A DNA stretch of 64,000 nt from Pseudarthrobacter cellobiosi (GTDB taxonomy: Bacteria > Actinomycetota > Actinomycetes > Actinomycetales > Micrococcaceae): positions 1-64,000 of the forward strand of contig NZ_JAMXBJ010000047.1 of NCBI RefSeq assembly GCF_023913755.1, read 5' to 3'. The notes under the pieces were generated by a model. That model was not told the DNA's origin. It worked only from the letters and a program-made list of their open reading frames with translations, and did no database searches. The position numbers were made by a program, and so were the translations under genes. Shown here in pieces: positions 35,362 to 45,700 of this stretch. Position 1 is the stretch's first letter; every line of letters starts with the position of its first letter.

Positions 35362-35495
35362 TTCTTTTTTGCGGCCTTGGACGTGATGTCCAGGGAGGTG
35401 GCCGGCGCTCCGGCGGCCCGCTTGTCGGCGCGCTTTTCCTTGATGGACTTGCCGGCTTTTTTGGATGCTGCTTGACGCGGGGACTTGTCAGCCAT
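35358..35495 (-). CDS. Small lysine-rich protein
   Basis: A 45-residue, strongly basic and alanine-rich protein starting MADKSPRQAASKKAGKSIKE and ending SKAAKKK. CAGGAG precedes the ATG at 35495. Its stop overlaps the start of the ornithine-synthase-like gene by four bases, so the two are translationally coupled. Its composition suggests a disordered nucleic-acid-binding peptide, but no function is known to me. Confidence 0.75.
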   Translation of the reverse strand: MADKSPRQAASKKAGKSIKEKRADKRAAGAPATSLDITSKAAKKK

Positions 35496-35694
35496 GATTG
35501 CTCCTGTAGCGGAACCGAAGAGGTTCCTGACTTCTGACGATACACGGCTGGGCCTAACGGCCACCGGGTGATGGCCGTATGGAGTGGGAGTCGACGCGCC
35601 GGCGCGCCGGTCATTGTGCCGGCGCGTTGCCGGTGTGAAAATGACGCTCTGGGCACTGTGCCAGGCAAGCCTGCGGAGGTACGGGAACAGCATC

Positions 35695-36072
35695 ATGGGA
35701 ACCATCACGATTGAAAGCACCATCCTGATCCCCTGCGGACGGCCGGAGGTCTATGCGTTCTGTGTGGATGCGCAGGCCCGCTCGGCAGTTCCCGGCCAGG
35801 AGGGCGTGGCGCTGCATTTCGAGGACCTGGTGGCGGAGCGGTCCTGGACCGAAACACACGAAACGCGCACCGAAACCATCACCTGTTCCTGTGTGGTGTA
35901 CCCGGTGGCGGACAGTACCCGGCTGACCGTGACCGCGCAGTACGCTCCAAGAGGAATGGGGCGCATGTTTTCCGGGGCCAAGGAGGGCGCCTACCGGAAA
36001 CAGGAAGCGGCCCGGCTGGCGGCGCTGAAGAAGGCCGTGGAACGGGACGTCAGGAAAGCCCGCAGCAGCTAG
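35695..36072 (+). CDS. SRPBCC family protein
   Basis: A 125-residue protein of the START/Bet v1-like fold. It begins GTITIESTILIPCGRPEVYA, typical of polyketide cyclase/dehydrase-like sequences in which a ligand cavity is formed by a long C-terminal helix (here 100-125). The ligand is unknown. An upstream frame exists, but I chose the ATG at 35695 because the fold starts there. A related gene lies at 36424, beyond the tRNA. Confidence 0.75.
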   Translation: MGTITIESTILIPCGRPEVYAFCVDAQARSAVPGQEGVALHFEDLVAERSWTETHETRTETITCSCVVYPVADSTRLTVTAQYAPRGMGRMFSGAKEGAYRKQEAARLAALKKAVERDVRKARSS

Positions 36073-36097
36073 GAATCGCTGCGGAGGCCAGAATCAT

Positions 36098-36171
36098 TGG
36101 AGCGGCTGACGGGAATCGGACCCGCGTATCAAGCTTGGGAAGCTAGCGCTCTACCATTGAGCTACAGCCGC
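36098..36171 (-). tRNA. tRNA-Gly (anticodon CCC)
   Basis: A 7-bp acceptor stem (GCGGCTG/CAGCCGC), a GCTC/GAGC D-stem, an anticodon loop TTCCCAA and a GCGGG/CCCGT T-stem fold cleanly. The CCA end is encoded. It reads GGG codons. One T-T mismatch sits in the anticodon stem. Confidence 0.95.
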
Positions 36172-36423
36172 ATCGCCCCATTTTGAACGGGGCAGAACTT
36201 AGCTTAGCGCAGATGCGATCCCGCGCCAGCAACCGTGACCACGCACTGGGCCCGTGTCCGCCGGGGTGGCTGCTACCCGCCGCGTCATCCAGTAACTCTT
36301 CAATAACGGCTCCGTCGGTGGCTAGGTCCGGGGCGGGCCGAGTGGCTACTCTGAACCCGTTAGCTGCGGTGTCATGGGGGTGGGGCGGGCTACCACCTGA
36401 CCAGCCGCTAACTAAGGACTTCC

Positions 36424-36867
36424 ATGGCATTTGCAGAGCACGAGGTGCTTATCCGGTGCGACGCAATGACCGTGTACGCGTTCCTGGTGGACGGAATGAA
36501 CCTTCCCCTATGGCGCAAGGGCATCCGCAGCATCGGCTTGATGTCCGGTGCCGCCGGGACCAAGGGCGCTGTGTACCGGCAGACAACCACGGGCCGGTCA
36601 GGACGGACAATCCCCGCCGACTTCGAAATAACGCAGGCCAGGCCGGGCGCCGAGATCCAGTTCCGTGTGATCTCCGGACCGTCGCAGCCCACCGGCGGGT
36701 ACTACCTCAGCAGCGAACCGGCCGGAACCCGGGTCAGGTTCGCCCTCGAATACCAGCCCAAAGGGCTCCTGGGCCTGATGAACACCGGCATCCAGCGCAC
36801 CATTAAGGCCGAAGTGTCCCAGCTCGCACGGCTCAAAGATGTCCTGGAGGTACGGACGGCCGCCTGA
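36424..36867 (+). CDS. SRPBCC family protein
   Basis: A 147-residue START/Bet v1-fold protein starting AFAEHEVLIRCDAMTVYAFL, with a glycine-rich turn (SGAAGTKGAVY) and a long C-terminal helix. It resembles the gene at 35695 in length and layout, so the pair may be an old duplication that flanks the tRNA. AAGGA lies before the ATG. The stop codon is three bases from the convergent CAP protein gene. The ligand is unknown. Confidence 0.8.
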   Translation: MAFAEHEVLIRCDAMTVYAFLVDGMNLPLWRKGIRSIGLMSGAAGTKGAVYRQTTTGRSGRTIPADFEITQARPGAEIQFRVISGPSQPTGGYYLSSEPAGTRVRFALEYQPKGLLGLMNTGIQRTIKAEVSQLARLKDVLEVRTAA

Positions 36868-36869
36868 GG

Positions 36870-38591
36870 CTACTGCGCCAGCCGCTGGCCCGCCCAGCTT
36901 CCGGTGATGTTCGACGGCGACGCCAGCGTTCCGGTGCTCAGGTTCCAGTACTGCACCACGTCATTGGCCCGGCGCAGTGCCACTCCCGTGGAGTTCAGGG
37001 CTGTCACATCCCGCAGCGGACGGATCCCGGTGACATCAGTCCAGCCGGTGGCGACGGTGAGCCGGGCTTCGACGCGTGGCGCCGGCGTGCCAGCTCCACG
37101 GTAAAGCTGTACACCGCCGTCGGACTTAATTGCGAGGATGTCCTGGAATCCGTCGGCGTCATAATCCACCATGCTCAGCTTCCTGGCCGTCATGTCGGTC
37201 GCCATGAGGGTGCGTGAGGACACGTCGGCCAGGCCGACGTTCGGGTAGAGATAGAGGTTGGTGCCCTCCAGGGCGACCAGCTGGGGGAGCCGGTTGTTGG
37301 CGCACCAGCCGCCGACGGCCAGCGTCAACGTCGCCCAGCCAGACTGACCCAGCGTGACGAGGGTTCCAAACCCTCCGCCGGCAGAGCCAGGATGAAGCGT
37401 CAGCCGGCCGTCGTTCCACTGCGTCAGGAGGTCATAGGCGCCGTCGCGGTCCCAGTCCGTGGTGAACACTTCCTTGGCCGTTCCGAAACCGGAGCCGATG
37501 ACCTTGGCAGCACCAAAGGTCCTGTTCCCTGTGGAGGGGCGGTTGATGAGCTGGCCTGAGGCGTTGATGGTCACCAGATCAGCGGCACTGTTGATCGCCG
37601 CGCTGCTCAAATCCAGCGAGGGCGGCATGTGTTTGACGGCCGGATCGCAGAGGGTGGGCGCCGGGGCGGGGAAAGCGCCTCCGCCGGCGGAGCTGCCCCC
37701 GGGCGACGTGACGGTGCCGGCGGGCAGGGTGGTGTAGCCGAAGAAGTTCACCACGCCCCAGATGGTGTACAGGCTGTTCGTGTAGGAGATCCCGGCGCCC
37801 ATGACGTTGAAGCGCGGATCGAGCAGCATGGCGTTATGGCCGGGCGAGGTTTTCCACCACTCCACCAGCTGCGCCGCGTTGCGGTCCGTGCGGATGGCAA
37901 TGACCTCACCGGCGCTGGTCGGGTTCAGGGCACGGGGGTCGGTCCAGAAACTGGCGCGGTGCTCAATAACTTCCCGGGACGCGATGCTGTCGGACCATTC
38001 CTGCGCCATGCCGGCCACGGTGGGGTGGTACTTGACCGGGGCCAGGCTGTTGGCCGCCCTGTAATTGTTGATTTCGTTGAAAACCGTGAGGATGGCGGCC
38101 GTGTTGCTGTCCGGCACCAGGGCCTCGGTGCCAAGGGATTCGGTAGTGAGGGATTCCGTTGCGGGGGCTGGAGCGGTGGGAGCCGCGGTCTTGTTGTGGG
38201 CCAGTTCGGTTTCGGGGGCCCAAAGGGGTGGCAGGGAGGGCGGCTCGGGCGCGATTGGTTCGGACGTGGTGGTCTCGGGTGCAGCCACCGTCGTTGCCGG
38301 CGGCGCCGCTGCGGTCTCTGACGTGCCTTCTCCGGCGGGTGACGCCGGTGTGATCACCGGTTCCACGGCTGGGGCGAGCGGGGAACCCGTACCGGTATCC
38401 GCGTCGGCCCCGCCGCCGTCGTCCGCTGTTCCCGACGGTCCCAACGTGACCGTGCGCGGTCCAAAGGCACCTGCCTGGACTGACGGCGCATTCGCCGGCG
38501 GGCCGGAATACATGCCGGCGGCCGGGGACGCGAGGGCGAGCGCGCACAACATCGCCACAACGGCGGGCGCCGCAAATTTATTCAAAACCAA
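36870..38591 (-). CDS. Secreted CAP-domain protein with FG-GAP/VCBS repeats
   Basis: A 573-residue exported protein. A signal peptide (AVVAMLCALALASPAAG, about residues 10-27) is followed by a Pro/Ala/Thr-rich stretch to about 165, then a CAP (SCP/PR1) domain (NEINNYRAANSLAPVKYHP; SPGHNAMLLDPRFNVMGAGI). The last 250 residues contain beta-propeller-like units with DWDRDGAYDLLTQW and DYDADGFQDILAIK, a calcium-binding VCBS pattern. It is probably displayed or released outside the cell; its partner is unknown. The TTG start at 38591 lacks a clear ribosome site, so the true start may differ. Confidence 0.85.
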   Translation of the reverse strand: MVLNKFAAPAVVAMLCALALASPAAGMYSGPPANAPSVQAGAFGPRTVTLGPSGTADDGGGADADTGTGSPLAPAVEPVITPASPAGEGTSETAAAPPATTVAAPETTTSEPIAPEPPSLPPLWAPETELAHNKTAAPTAPAPATESLTTESLGTEALVPDSNTAAILTVFNEINNYRAANSLAPVKYHPTVAGMAQEWSDSIASREVIEHRASFWTDPRALNPTSAGEVIAIRTDRNAAQLVEWWKTSPGHNAMLLDPRFNVMGAGISYTNSLYTIWGVVNFFGYTTLPAGTVTSPGGSSAGGGAFPAPAPTLCDPAVKHMPPSLDLSSAAINSAADLVTINASGQLINRPSTGNRTFGAAKVIGSGFGTAKEVFTTDWDRDGAYDLLTQWNDGRLTLHPGSAGGGFGTLVTLGQSGWATLTLAVGGWCANNRLPQLVALEGTNLYLYPNVGLADVSSRTLMATDMTARKLSMVDYDADGFQDILAIKSDGGVQLYRGAGTPAPRVEARLTVATGWTDVTGIRPLRDVTALNSTGVALRRANDVVQYWNLSTGTLASPSNITGSWAGQRLAQ

Positions 38592-38723
38592 CCCAAGATC
38601 AGTTCAGTTGTACCAACCGGGAGACCATCCGGCGGCTGACATACTGAGGCAACATTAGCCCCACTAGGTGACAGCAACAACGAAAAAGTGTGCGCTGTGG
38701 ACAACGCATAGTAATTTGGGACG

Positions 38724-39299
38724 GTGCTGATCTCTGACCGCGACATTCGTGCCGAACTAGACACCCAACGGATCGTCCTCGAACCGTACGATCCCGCGAT
38801 GGTCCAGCCATCCTCCGTGGACGTGCGGATCGACCGGTTTTTCCGACTTTTCGACAACCATAAGTACGCGCATATCGACCCCGCCGAAGAGCAGCCCGAG
38901 CTGACGCGGCTGGTGGAGGTGGAGAGCGGTGAGCCGTTCATCCTGCACCCTGGCGAGTTTGTCCTGGGTTCCACCTACGAGGCCGTCACGTTGCCGGACG
39001 ACATTGCTGCGCGGTTGGAAGGCAAGTCCTCCCTGGGCCGTTTGGGCCTGCTGACGCACTCCACGGCCGGGTTCATTGATCCGGGATTTTCCGGCCACGT
39101 CACGCTGGAGCTGTCCAACATGGCCACGCTGCCCATCAAGCTCTGGCCCGGCATGAAGATCGGCCAGCTGTGCTTCTTCCGTCTGACCTCTGCTGCCGAG
39201 TTCCCTTACGGCTCCGGTGAATACGGCAACCGCTACCAGGGCCAGCGCGGGCCGACAGCCAGCCGCAGCCACCTGAACTTCCACCGCACCGAGGTCTGA
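38724..39299 (+). CDS. dcd: dCTP deaminase
   Basis: A 191-residue trimeric enzyme that converts dCTP toward dUTP or dUMP for dTMP synthesis. [10 protein letters not shown] (near residue 95) and [20 protein letters not shown] give the active-site loop with its catalytic glutamate, and [18 protein letters not shown] closes the C-terminus. Actinobacterial members of this length are often bifunctional (dCTP to dUMP). The GTG start is at 38724. Confidence 0.97.
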   Translation: MLISDRDIRAELDTQRIVLEPYDPAMVQPSSVDVRIDRFFRLFDNHKYAHIDPAEEQPELTRLVEVESGEPFILHPGEFVLGSTYEAVTLPDDIAARLEGKSSLGRLGLLTHSTAGFIDPGFSGHVTLELSNMATLPIKLWPGMKIGQLCFFRLTSAAEFPYGSGEYGNRYQGQRGPTASRSHLNFHRTEV

Positions 39300-39333
39300 G
39301 CCTTTTCCATCGAGGGGTGAGGAGCGTGGCTAG

Positions 39334-40515
39334 CTACGCCTTCGCGGCCAACCGGACCGGCCCGCCGAACGCCTTGAGCGCCGGTTCCACATAGCGCGCG
39401 GCCAGCGGCCCGAGGATGGCCATGATCAGCACGTAGGCGGTTGCCAGGGCGGCGAGCTCGTCCGGGACCACGCCTGACGCCACGGCCAGGCCGGCGATAA
39501 CGATGGAGAACTCGCCGCGGGCTATCAGGGCGGCGCCTGCACGGAAGCGGCCCGGGCGTGCAATTCCGGCCCGCTTGGCAGCCCAGATGCCCGTGAGCAT
39601 CTTGGTAGTGGCAGTGATGGCCGCCAGGATCAGAGCCCAGCCGAGTACCGGCGGGATGGTCGACGGGTCTGTGTTGAGCCCGAAGGCCACAAAGAAGATG
39701 GCCGCAAAGAGATCCCGCAGCGGTTCCAGGATCCGGGTGGCGCTGTGGGCGGTAGCCCCCGAGATCGCGATGCCCAACATAAACGCGCCCACTGCGGCCG
39801 AAACCTGCAGGGCGGACGCGACGCCGGCTACCAGCAGTGCGGCACCGAGCAGGTTGAGCAGGAATACTTCGGAGTTTTCGCTGTGCACCGCTTTTGATAC
39901 ACGGTGGCCGTGCCGCAGCGCCACCATTAAGACGACGGTGACCACCGCCAGCGAGATTGCTACCGTGGTGAGCCCGCCCAGGAAGCTCACACCCGCGAGG
40001 GTGGCGGTGAGGATGGGCAGGTACACAGCCATGGCCAGGTCCTCGAACACCAGGATGGACAGCACCACGGGGGTCTCGCGGTTACCGATCCGGCCCAGGT
40101 CCGTGATGACCTTGGCAGCGATCCCTGAGGACGATATGTACGTGACGCCGCCCATAACCATGGCGCCCACCGTTCCCCAGCCGAGCAGGAGCGCCAGTGC
40201 CGCGCCGGGGATGAAATTCAGCGCCAGGTCAAGAACACCGGCCTGCCAGGACCTGCGCAGACCGGTGAAAAGCTCGGCAGCCGTATATTCCAAACCGAGC
40301 ATAAGCAGCAGCAGGATCACGCCGATTTCGCCGGAGAGATGTGCGAATTCCTGCATACCTTCGAGCTTGACCACGCCGCCTGCGCCGAAGGCGAGTCCGC
40401 CAACGAGGTAGAGCGGTATGGGTGACATTCCGATCCGTCCGGCCAGCCTGGCCAGGAGGCCGAGGCAGAACACAACGGCCCCCAGTTCAATGAGGGTCAG
40501 GGCCAGCGGGTCCAT
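39334..40515 (-). CDS. Monovalent cation:proton antiporter (CPA2, KhtU-like)
   Basis: A 393-residue membrane protein of the CPA2/KefB family with about 12 hydrophobic segments. Conserved stretches include LLLLMLGLEYTAAELFTGLR and ISSSGIAAKVITDLGRIGNR. It lacks the C-terminal TrkA-N domain of KefB; instead a separate RCK_C protein is encoded just upstream, as in the KhtTU K+/H+ system. It probably exports K+ in exchange for protons. Confidence 0.88.
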   Translation of the reverse strand: MDPLALTLIELGAVVFCLGLLARLAGRIGMSPIPLYLVGGLAFGAGGVVKLEGMQEFAHLSGEIGVILLLLMLGLEYTAAELFTGLRRSWQAGVLDLALNFIPGAALALLLGWGTVGAMVMGGVTYISSSGIAAKVITDLGRIGNRETPVVLSILVFEDLAMAVYLPILTATLAGVSFLGGLTTVAISLAVVTVVLMVALRHGHRVSKAVHSENSEVFLLNLLGAALLVAGVASALQVSAAVGAFMLGIAISGATAHSATRILEPLRDLFAAIFFVAFGLNTDPSTIPPVLGWALILAAITATTKMLTGIWAAKRAGIARPGRFRAGAALIARGEFSIVIAGLAVASGVVPDELAALATAYVLIMAILGPLAARYVEPALKAFGGPVRLAAKA

Positions 40516-40520
40516 GACGC

Positions 40521-41003
40521 TCAGCCGTTGCGCAGGATGTCGGCCGCCGAATCGAGGCCTTCTTGCGTTCCAACTGCAACGAGGAGGTCACCGGAGTGAA
40601 GTACGACGTCGGGTCCCGGCGACGGGAGCACTTCGCCTTCACGCATGATCGCCACGATCGAGACTCCGCAGCGGGTGCGGATGCAGGCCTTCCCCATGGG
40701 CTGGTTCTGGAACGGGGATTCCGGAGCGATGGAGAACTGCCGGGTCACGATGCCCGGGATCTCCCGGTGCTCTTCAGTCAGCTTCATGGCAAGGTGCTGC
40801 CCGCCCAGGAGGTTACCCAGGGTGGCGGCCTCATCGCCGGTCAGGGGAATCGACGCCTGGCAGGTGTCGGGATCGTCCCAAGTGGAAACGATGAGTTCCA
40901 TCGTGCCCTCGCGCAGCTCCACGACGCCGATGCGGCGGCCGGAAGTCGTCATGAAGTCCTTCCGCCGGCCCAGGCCGGGGAGGTCAGTCTCGTCCACGTT
41001 CAT
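40521..41003 (-). CDS. TrkA-C (RCK_C) regulatory protein, KhtT-like
   Basis: A 160-residue cytoplasmic protein. The C-terminal 85 residues form an RCK_C domain (IRTRCGVSIVAIMREGEVLP, then VLHSGDLLVAVGTQEGLD), which binds nucleotides or cations in related antiporter regulators. The N-terminal part resembles KhtT. It lies five bases before the antiporter gene, so the two are co-transcribed and likely form a complex. Confidence 0.88.
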   Translation of the reverse strand: MNVDETDLPGLGRRKDFMTTSGRRIGVVELREGTMELIVSTWDDPDTCQASIPLTGDEAATLGNLLGGQHLAMKLTEEHREIPGIVTRQFSIAPESPFQNQPMGKACIRTRCGVSIVAIMREGEVLPSPGPDVVLHSGDLLVAVGTQEGLDSAADILRNG

Positions 41004-41054
41004 ACCACCAGCCTAGTCTTTGCAGGCCGGTTTCGGGCGGGGGTGCGCAAGGCG

Positions 41055-41128
41055 GCGCGAGCGGACACTTGCGGCCCTCGGCGCACACACACGCTTCAAG
41101 GGGGTGGGGCTTAAGTGGCTGTTCGCGC
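41055..41128. repeat. GCGCGAAC-family palindrome, copy 1 (ACACTTG arm type)
   Basis: Ends read GCGCGAGCGGACACTTGC and AAGTGGCTGTTCGCGC. It spans 74 bases, longer than other copies because of a larger loop. It ends on the last base of the MFS gene's stop codon, so it may also act as its terminator. Confidence 0.75.
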
Positions 41129-42531
41129 TAGGAGACTGGAACGACGGCGATGGCGGTCTTGTCCGGCGACTTCACCGGCAGCAGGACCAGCAGGCCGGCG
41201 AGCAGCACCACCATGATGCCCAGGATTCCCCAGCGCTGGGCCTCGCCGGGCGCAACCAGGGGAGTGGCCAGCGTGATGCACAGGGTGAACAGCGCCGGAG
41301 CCAGGAAGCTGACGGCACGGCCGGTGGTGGCGTAGAGGCCAAACAGTTCACCGGACTCGCCGTGGGGTGCCAGCCGGGCCAGGTAAGCCCGCGACGAGGA
41401 CTGGGCAGGCCCCACAAACAGGCACAAGAACAGCCCGAAGACCCAGAAAGTGGTGCTGCCGGCCCACGCCGTGCCAAAGAAGATGTAGTTTTCGTTGCCG
41501 AGGACCAGGATCATGGTCCCGGCGATCAGCAGCCCCACGAGGGAACCCATGATCACGGCCTTGGGCCCCACGCGGTCGTCCAGGAACCCGCCGATGACGG
41601 CGCCCACGGCCGCCACCACATTGCCGAAGATGGCAAAGAAGATGACCTCGGACAATTCGAAGCCAAACGTGCCAGCCGCGATGATCCCGCCGAAGGTGAA
41701 CACGGCCGCGAGGCCGTCCCGGAACACTGCGCTGGCCAGGAGGAAGTAAATGGTGTGCGGGCTGGTGGCGTAGATGGCCTTGATCCGGCGGATCAGCAGG
41801 CGGTAGGAGGCCAGGAAACCCAAGGGTTGGGCCCGCTCCGGCCGCGGCAGTTCCGGGACGGCGAACAGTACCGGCAGGGCAAAGATGAAGAACCACAGGG
41901 CGGAGAACACGGCCACCAGCCGGATGTTCAGGCTGTCTTCGGTGGAGGCGCCGAACCAGTCGAAGCTCGGCTGCACAAACAGCTGCAGCACAATCAGCAG
42001 CGCCACGATGCCGCCCAGGTAGCCCATGCCCCAGCCGAATCCGCTGACCTTGCCGATGTTTTTCGGGGTGGAGATCTGGGCCAGCATGGCGTTGTAGTTG
42101 ACGCCGGCGAACTCAAAGAACACATTCCCCAGCGCGATCAGGGAAACGCCCAGGAGCAGGAACTCCGGCCGCGGGAACACAAAGAAGCACAGGCCCGTCA
42201 GGATGGCGACGGCGGCCGTGTTGACCCCCAGCCACAGTTTGCGGCGCCCGCCGTTGTCCGAGCGCTGCCCGGTCACAGGAGCGAGCAGCGCGATGGCGAT
42301 CCCCGCAATGGCCAGTGCACCGCCAAGAACGGCCGAAGCCTGGTCTTCGCCGCCGAAGGCATTGGAGGTGAGGTAGACGGTGAAAACGAAGGTGGTCATG
42401 ACCGCGTTGAAGGCCGCAGATCCCCAGTCCCAGGCGGCCCAGGCGAGGACTCGGCCCTTGCCGGTGGCCTGGGTTCCGGACGCGAGTTCCGATGACGGCT
42501 GCATGGCCTCAGGAGCGCTGGCGGTGTTCAT
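41128..42531 (-). CDS. MFS transporter (Atg22/UMF1-like)
   Basis: A 467-residue transporter with about 12 membrane helices, beginning after a 25-residue hydrophilic leader with AWAAWDWGSAAFNAVMTTFV. That opening and the FFEFAGVNYNAMLAQISTPK stretch are typical of the UMF1 branch related to the yeast Atg22 vacuole effluxer. Substrates of bacterial members are not established. I chose the ATG at 42531; an extended frame upstream runs into the mrpA promoter region. Confidence 0.85.
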   Translation of the reverse strand: MNTASAPEAMQPSSELASGTQATGKGRVLAWAAWDWGSAAFNAVMTTFVFTVYLTSNAFGGEDQASAVLGGALAIAGIAIALLAPVTGQRSDNGGRRKLWLGVNTAAVAILTGLCFFVFPRPEFLLLGVSLIALGNVFFEFAGVNYNAMLAQISTPKNIGKVSGFGWGMGYLGGIVALLIVLQLFVQPSFDWFGASTEDSLNIRLVAVFSALWFFIFALPVLFAVPELPRPERAQPLGFLASYRLLIRRIKAIYATSPHTIYFLLASAVFRDGLAAVFTFGGIIAAGTFGFELSEVIFFAIFGNVVAAVGAVIGGFLDDRVGPKAVIMGSLVGLLIAGTMILVLGNENYIFFGTAWAGSTTFWVFGLFLCLFVGPAQSSSRAYLARLAPHGESGELFGLYATTGRAVSFLAPALFTLCITLATPLVAPGEAQRWGILGIMVVLLAGLLVLLPVKSPDKTAIAVVPVS

Positions 42532-42724
42532 AGGCTGAATCGTATCCGCCCCTGGCGAACATCGCGGTGATGGTACGCCGGACACCCGGGAAATTCCAGG
42601 GACCCGCGGTCCGGGGCGGGAAAAGTGTCAGTGGTGCCTTGATAAACTGTGGCCACCGAACCTGACGAATGACCGCCTGCCCTAACTTTTTGACAATCGA
42701 ATCCCTGACGTTGCGGAGATACCA

Positions 42725-45700
42725 GTGATCACAGTCCTTGCCGTGCATTTTGCGGTGGCTGCCGTGGCGCCGTTTCTCTTCAGGGCGTGGGGTCGCAACG
42801 CTTTTTATTCGCTGGCCGCTGTGCCCTCTGCTTCCTTTGTCTGGCTGCTCTTCCAGCACGGCGCCGTGTACTCGGACGCCGGCGCGGTCTCGGAGGTCTT
42901 CCCGTGGATTCCCGGGCTGGATCTTGAATTCGCCTTCCGGCTCGATCCCCTTGCCTGGGTGATGTCGCTCCTTATCCTGGGCATCGGCGCCTTGGTGCTC
43001 GTCTATTGCGCGCGATACTTCAGCCTCAAGGACCAGGACCTCGGAGGCTTCGGCGCCCAGTTGCTCGCCTTCGCGGGAGTGATGTTCGGCCTGGTGATCG
43101 CTGACGATCTTCTTCTGATGTTCATTTTCTGGGAACTCACCACCATCCTGTCCTACCTGCTGATCGGCTTCGCCCGCACCAGGCTGGCGGCCCGCCGTTC
43201 TGCGCTGCAAGCTTTGATGGTAACCACAGCGGGCGGGCTGGCCATGCTGGTGGGCCTGATTATGCTGGGCCACAGTGCCGGCACGTACCGGATCTCGGCG
43301 ATCCTGGCTCAGGCTCCCACGCTGATAAGCGGACCTTCCGGCGCAATCGTTGCCGCCGCCGTCGTACTTATCCTGGCGGGCGCCATCAGCAAGTCCGCGC
43401 TGGTTCCTTTCCACTTCTGGCTTCCGGGAGCCATGGCGGCCCCCACTCCGGTGAGCGCGTACCTCCACGCCGCGGCTATGGTGAAGGCCGGGATCTACCT
43501 GGTGGCGCGGCTTGCCCCGGGATTTTCCGACACCGCCTACTGGCAGTCCATTGTGCTGGGCCTGGGCCTGGCCACCATGCTGGTTGGCGGCTACCGGGCG
43601 CTCCGGCAGACCGACATCAAACTCATCCTGGCCTACGGCACCGTCAGCCAGCTGGGTTTCCTGACCATGGTGGTGGGGCTGGGCACTCCGGACGCGGCCC
43701 TCGCCGGCCTCGCGATGCTTCTCGCCCACGGATTGTTCAAGGCCACCCTGTTCCTGGTGGTGGGCATCATCGACCACCAGGCCGGTACCCGCGATGTGCG
43801 CCAGCTGTCCGGCGTGTTCCGGCAGTCCCGGGCGCTCGGAATTGTGGCCGGCATCGGTGCCGCCTCGATGGCCGGCGTCCCGCTGCTCGCCGGATTTGTG
43901 GCCAAGGAATCAGTCCTGGAAGCCTTTGTCCACCACGCTTCCGGCGGCGATGCCTGGAGCATGGTGGTGCTCGTGGGCATCGTCCTCGGGTCCATTCTCA
44001 CGTTCGCCTACAGCGCACGCTTTATGTGGGGAGCGTTCGCGGTGAAGCCCGGGATTGAGCGGACAACGTTCAAGGCGGTCAAGCCTTCCTTCCTGGCGGC
44101 CCCGGCCGTCCTCAGCGTCCTCAGCATCGTCTACGGCCTCTGGCCGGCGTCGGTGGACGCCTGGGTCCAGCCCTACGCCGCGCTGTTCGCCTCCACCGCG
44201 TCCGACGCCGGCACACCGGCCGAGCAGGCCGGCCACCTTGCGCTGTGGCACGGTTTCACCCCCGCCCTGGGACTGACCGCCCTCACGTTTGCCCTGGGCC
44301 TGGCGATGTACTTCGGACGGAACCTGGTGGCCCGCGTACAGTCCCGCGTTCCCGGCTGGATCGACGGCGACCGCATGTACCAGCTCACCATCGGCGCCCT
44401 GGACGACACCGCGGTCTGGATTACGGGCCGCACCCAGCGTGGTTCCCTGTACTTCTACCTCGCCGTGATCCTCACGATGGCGTTTGCGCTGCCGCTGACA
44501 GCCATGGTGCTGGCGGGCAAGCCGCTTCCGGACAACCTGTACTTCATCGATCCCTACTCGCCGCTGCAGCCCGTGGTCGGGGCGGGAATTGTGATCGGCG
44601 CGCTGGCCGCGGTCAAGGCCAACAAGCGGTTCCTGGCCGTGCTGATGGTGTCGGTGACCGGCTATGGGATCGCCCTGATGTTCGCGCTCCAGGGCGCACC
44701 GGACCTGGCTCTCACGCAGGTACTCGTGGAAACCATTATCCTGGTGGCCTTTGTCCTGGCCATGCGCAGCCTGCCGGCCGAACTCCGGGACCGCACCGGC
44801 GGCAAGTACCGTGTGATCCGCGTGATCATCGGGGCGGCTTTCGGAGTCACCATGGTCTTCGCCGCCATCCACGCCATGGGCGCCCGGGTGGCCGTCCCGG
44901 TGTCCCTGGAGTTCCCGCGCCTCGCCTATGAAGGCGGCGGCGGGCTGAACATCGTCAACGTGACCCTGGTGGACATCCGGGCCTGGGACACCTTCGGTGA
45001 AATATCCGTCCTGGCCCTGGCCGCCACAGGTGTTGCCAGCCTCATCTTCGTCCGCGGCCGCGGCGACCGGACCCGGGTCTCTGAAACCATTGCCGAGGGC
45101 AGCGTCGGCCGGCAGGTCGCAGTGGATCCCGGGTCGCGGGAAGCCGCGGCCCTGGCCATCAGCCGCAAATTCGCCGCCTCCGCCCGGGATGCCTGGATCG
45201 TGGCGGGGCGCACACTGGCACCGGAACGGCGTTCCATCATCTTTGAAGTGGTCACGCGGCTGATCTTCCACTCCCTGATCATCTTCTCGCTTTACCTCCT
45301 CCTAGCTGGCCACAACCTGCCCGGCGGCGGCTTCGCCGGCGGCCTGACTGCCGGACTTGCCCTGGCCATCCGCTACCTGGCCGGCGGCCGGTTCGAACTG
45401 CGCGAGGCCACGCCCGTCGGCGCCGGAACGCTGCTGGGGATCGGGCTCGCTACTGCGGCGGCGTCCGGTGTGGTGCCGCTGCTGCTGGGCGGCCAGGTAT
45501 TCCAGACCGCCATCATTGAACTCTGGCTTCCGGTGTTCGGGGACATCAAGTTCGTCACGTCCACCATCTTCGACATCGGCGTGTACATCGTGGTGATCGG
45601 CCTGGTGCTGGACGTCCTCCGCAGCCTGGGCTCCGAGATCGACGAACACTTCGAAGAGCAGAGAACTGCGCCTGCCGAAGACTCGCCAGACGACGACGCC

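Noticed and set aside
36098..36171. Integration site of a genomic island at the tRNA
   Set aside because: No integrase and no repeated tRNA 3' end is visible in the window.
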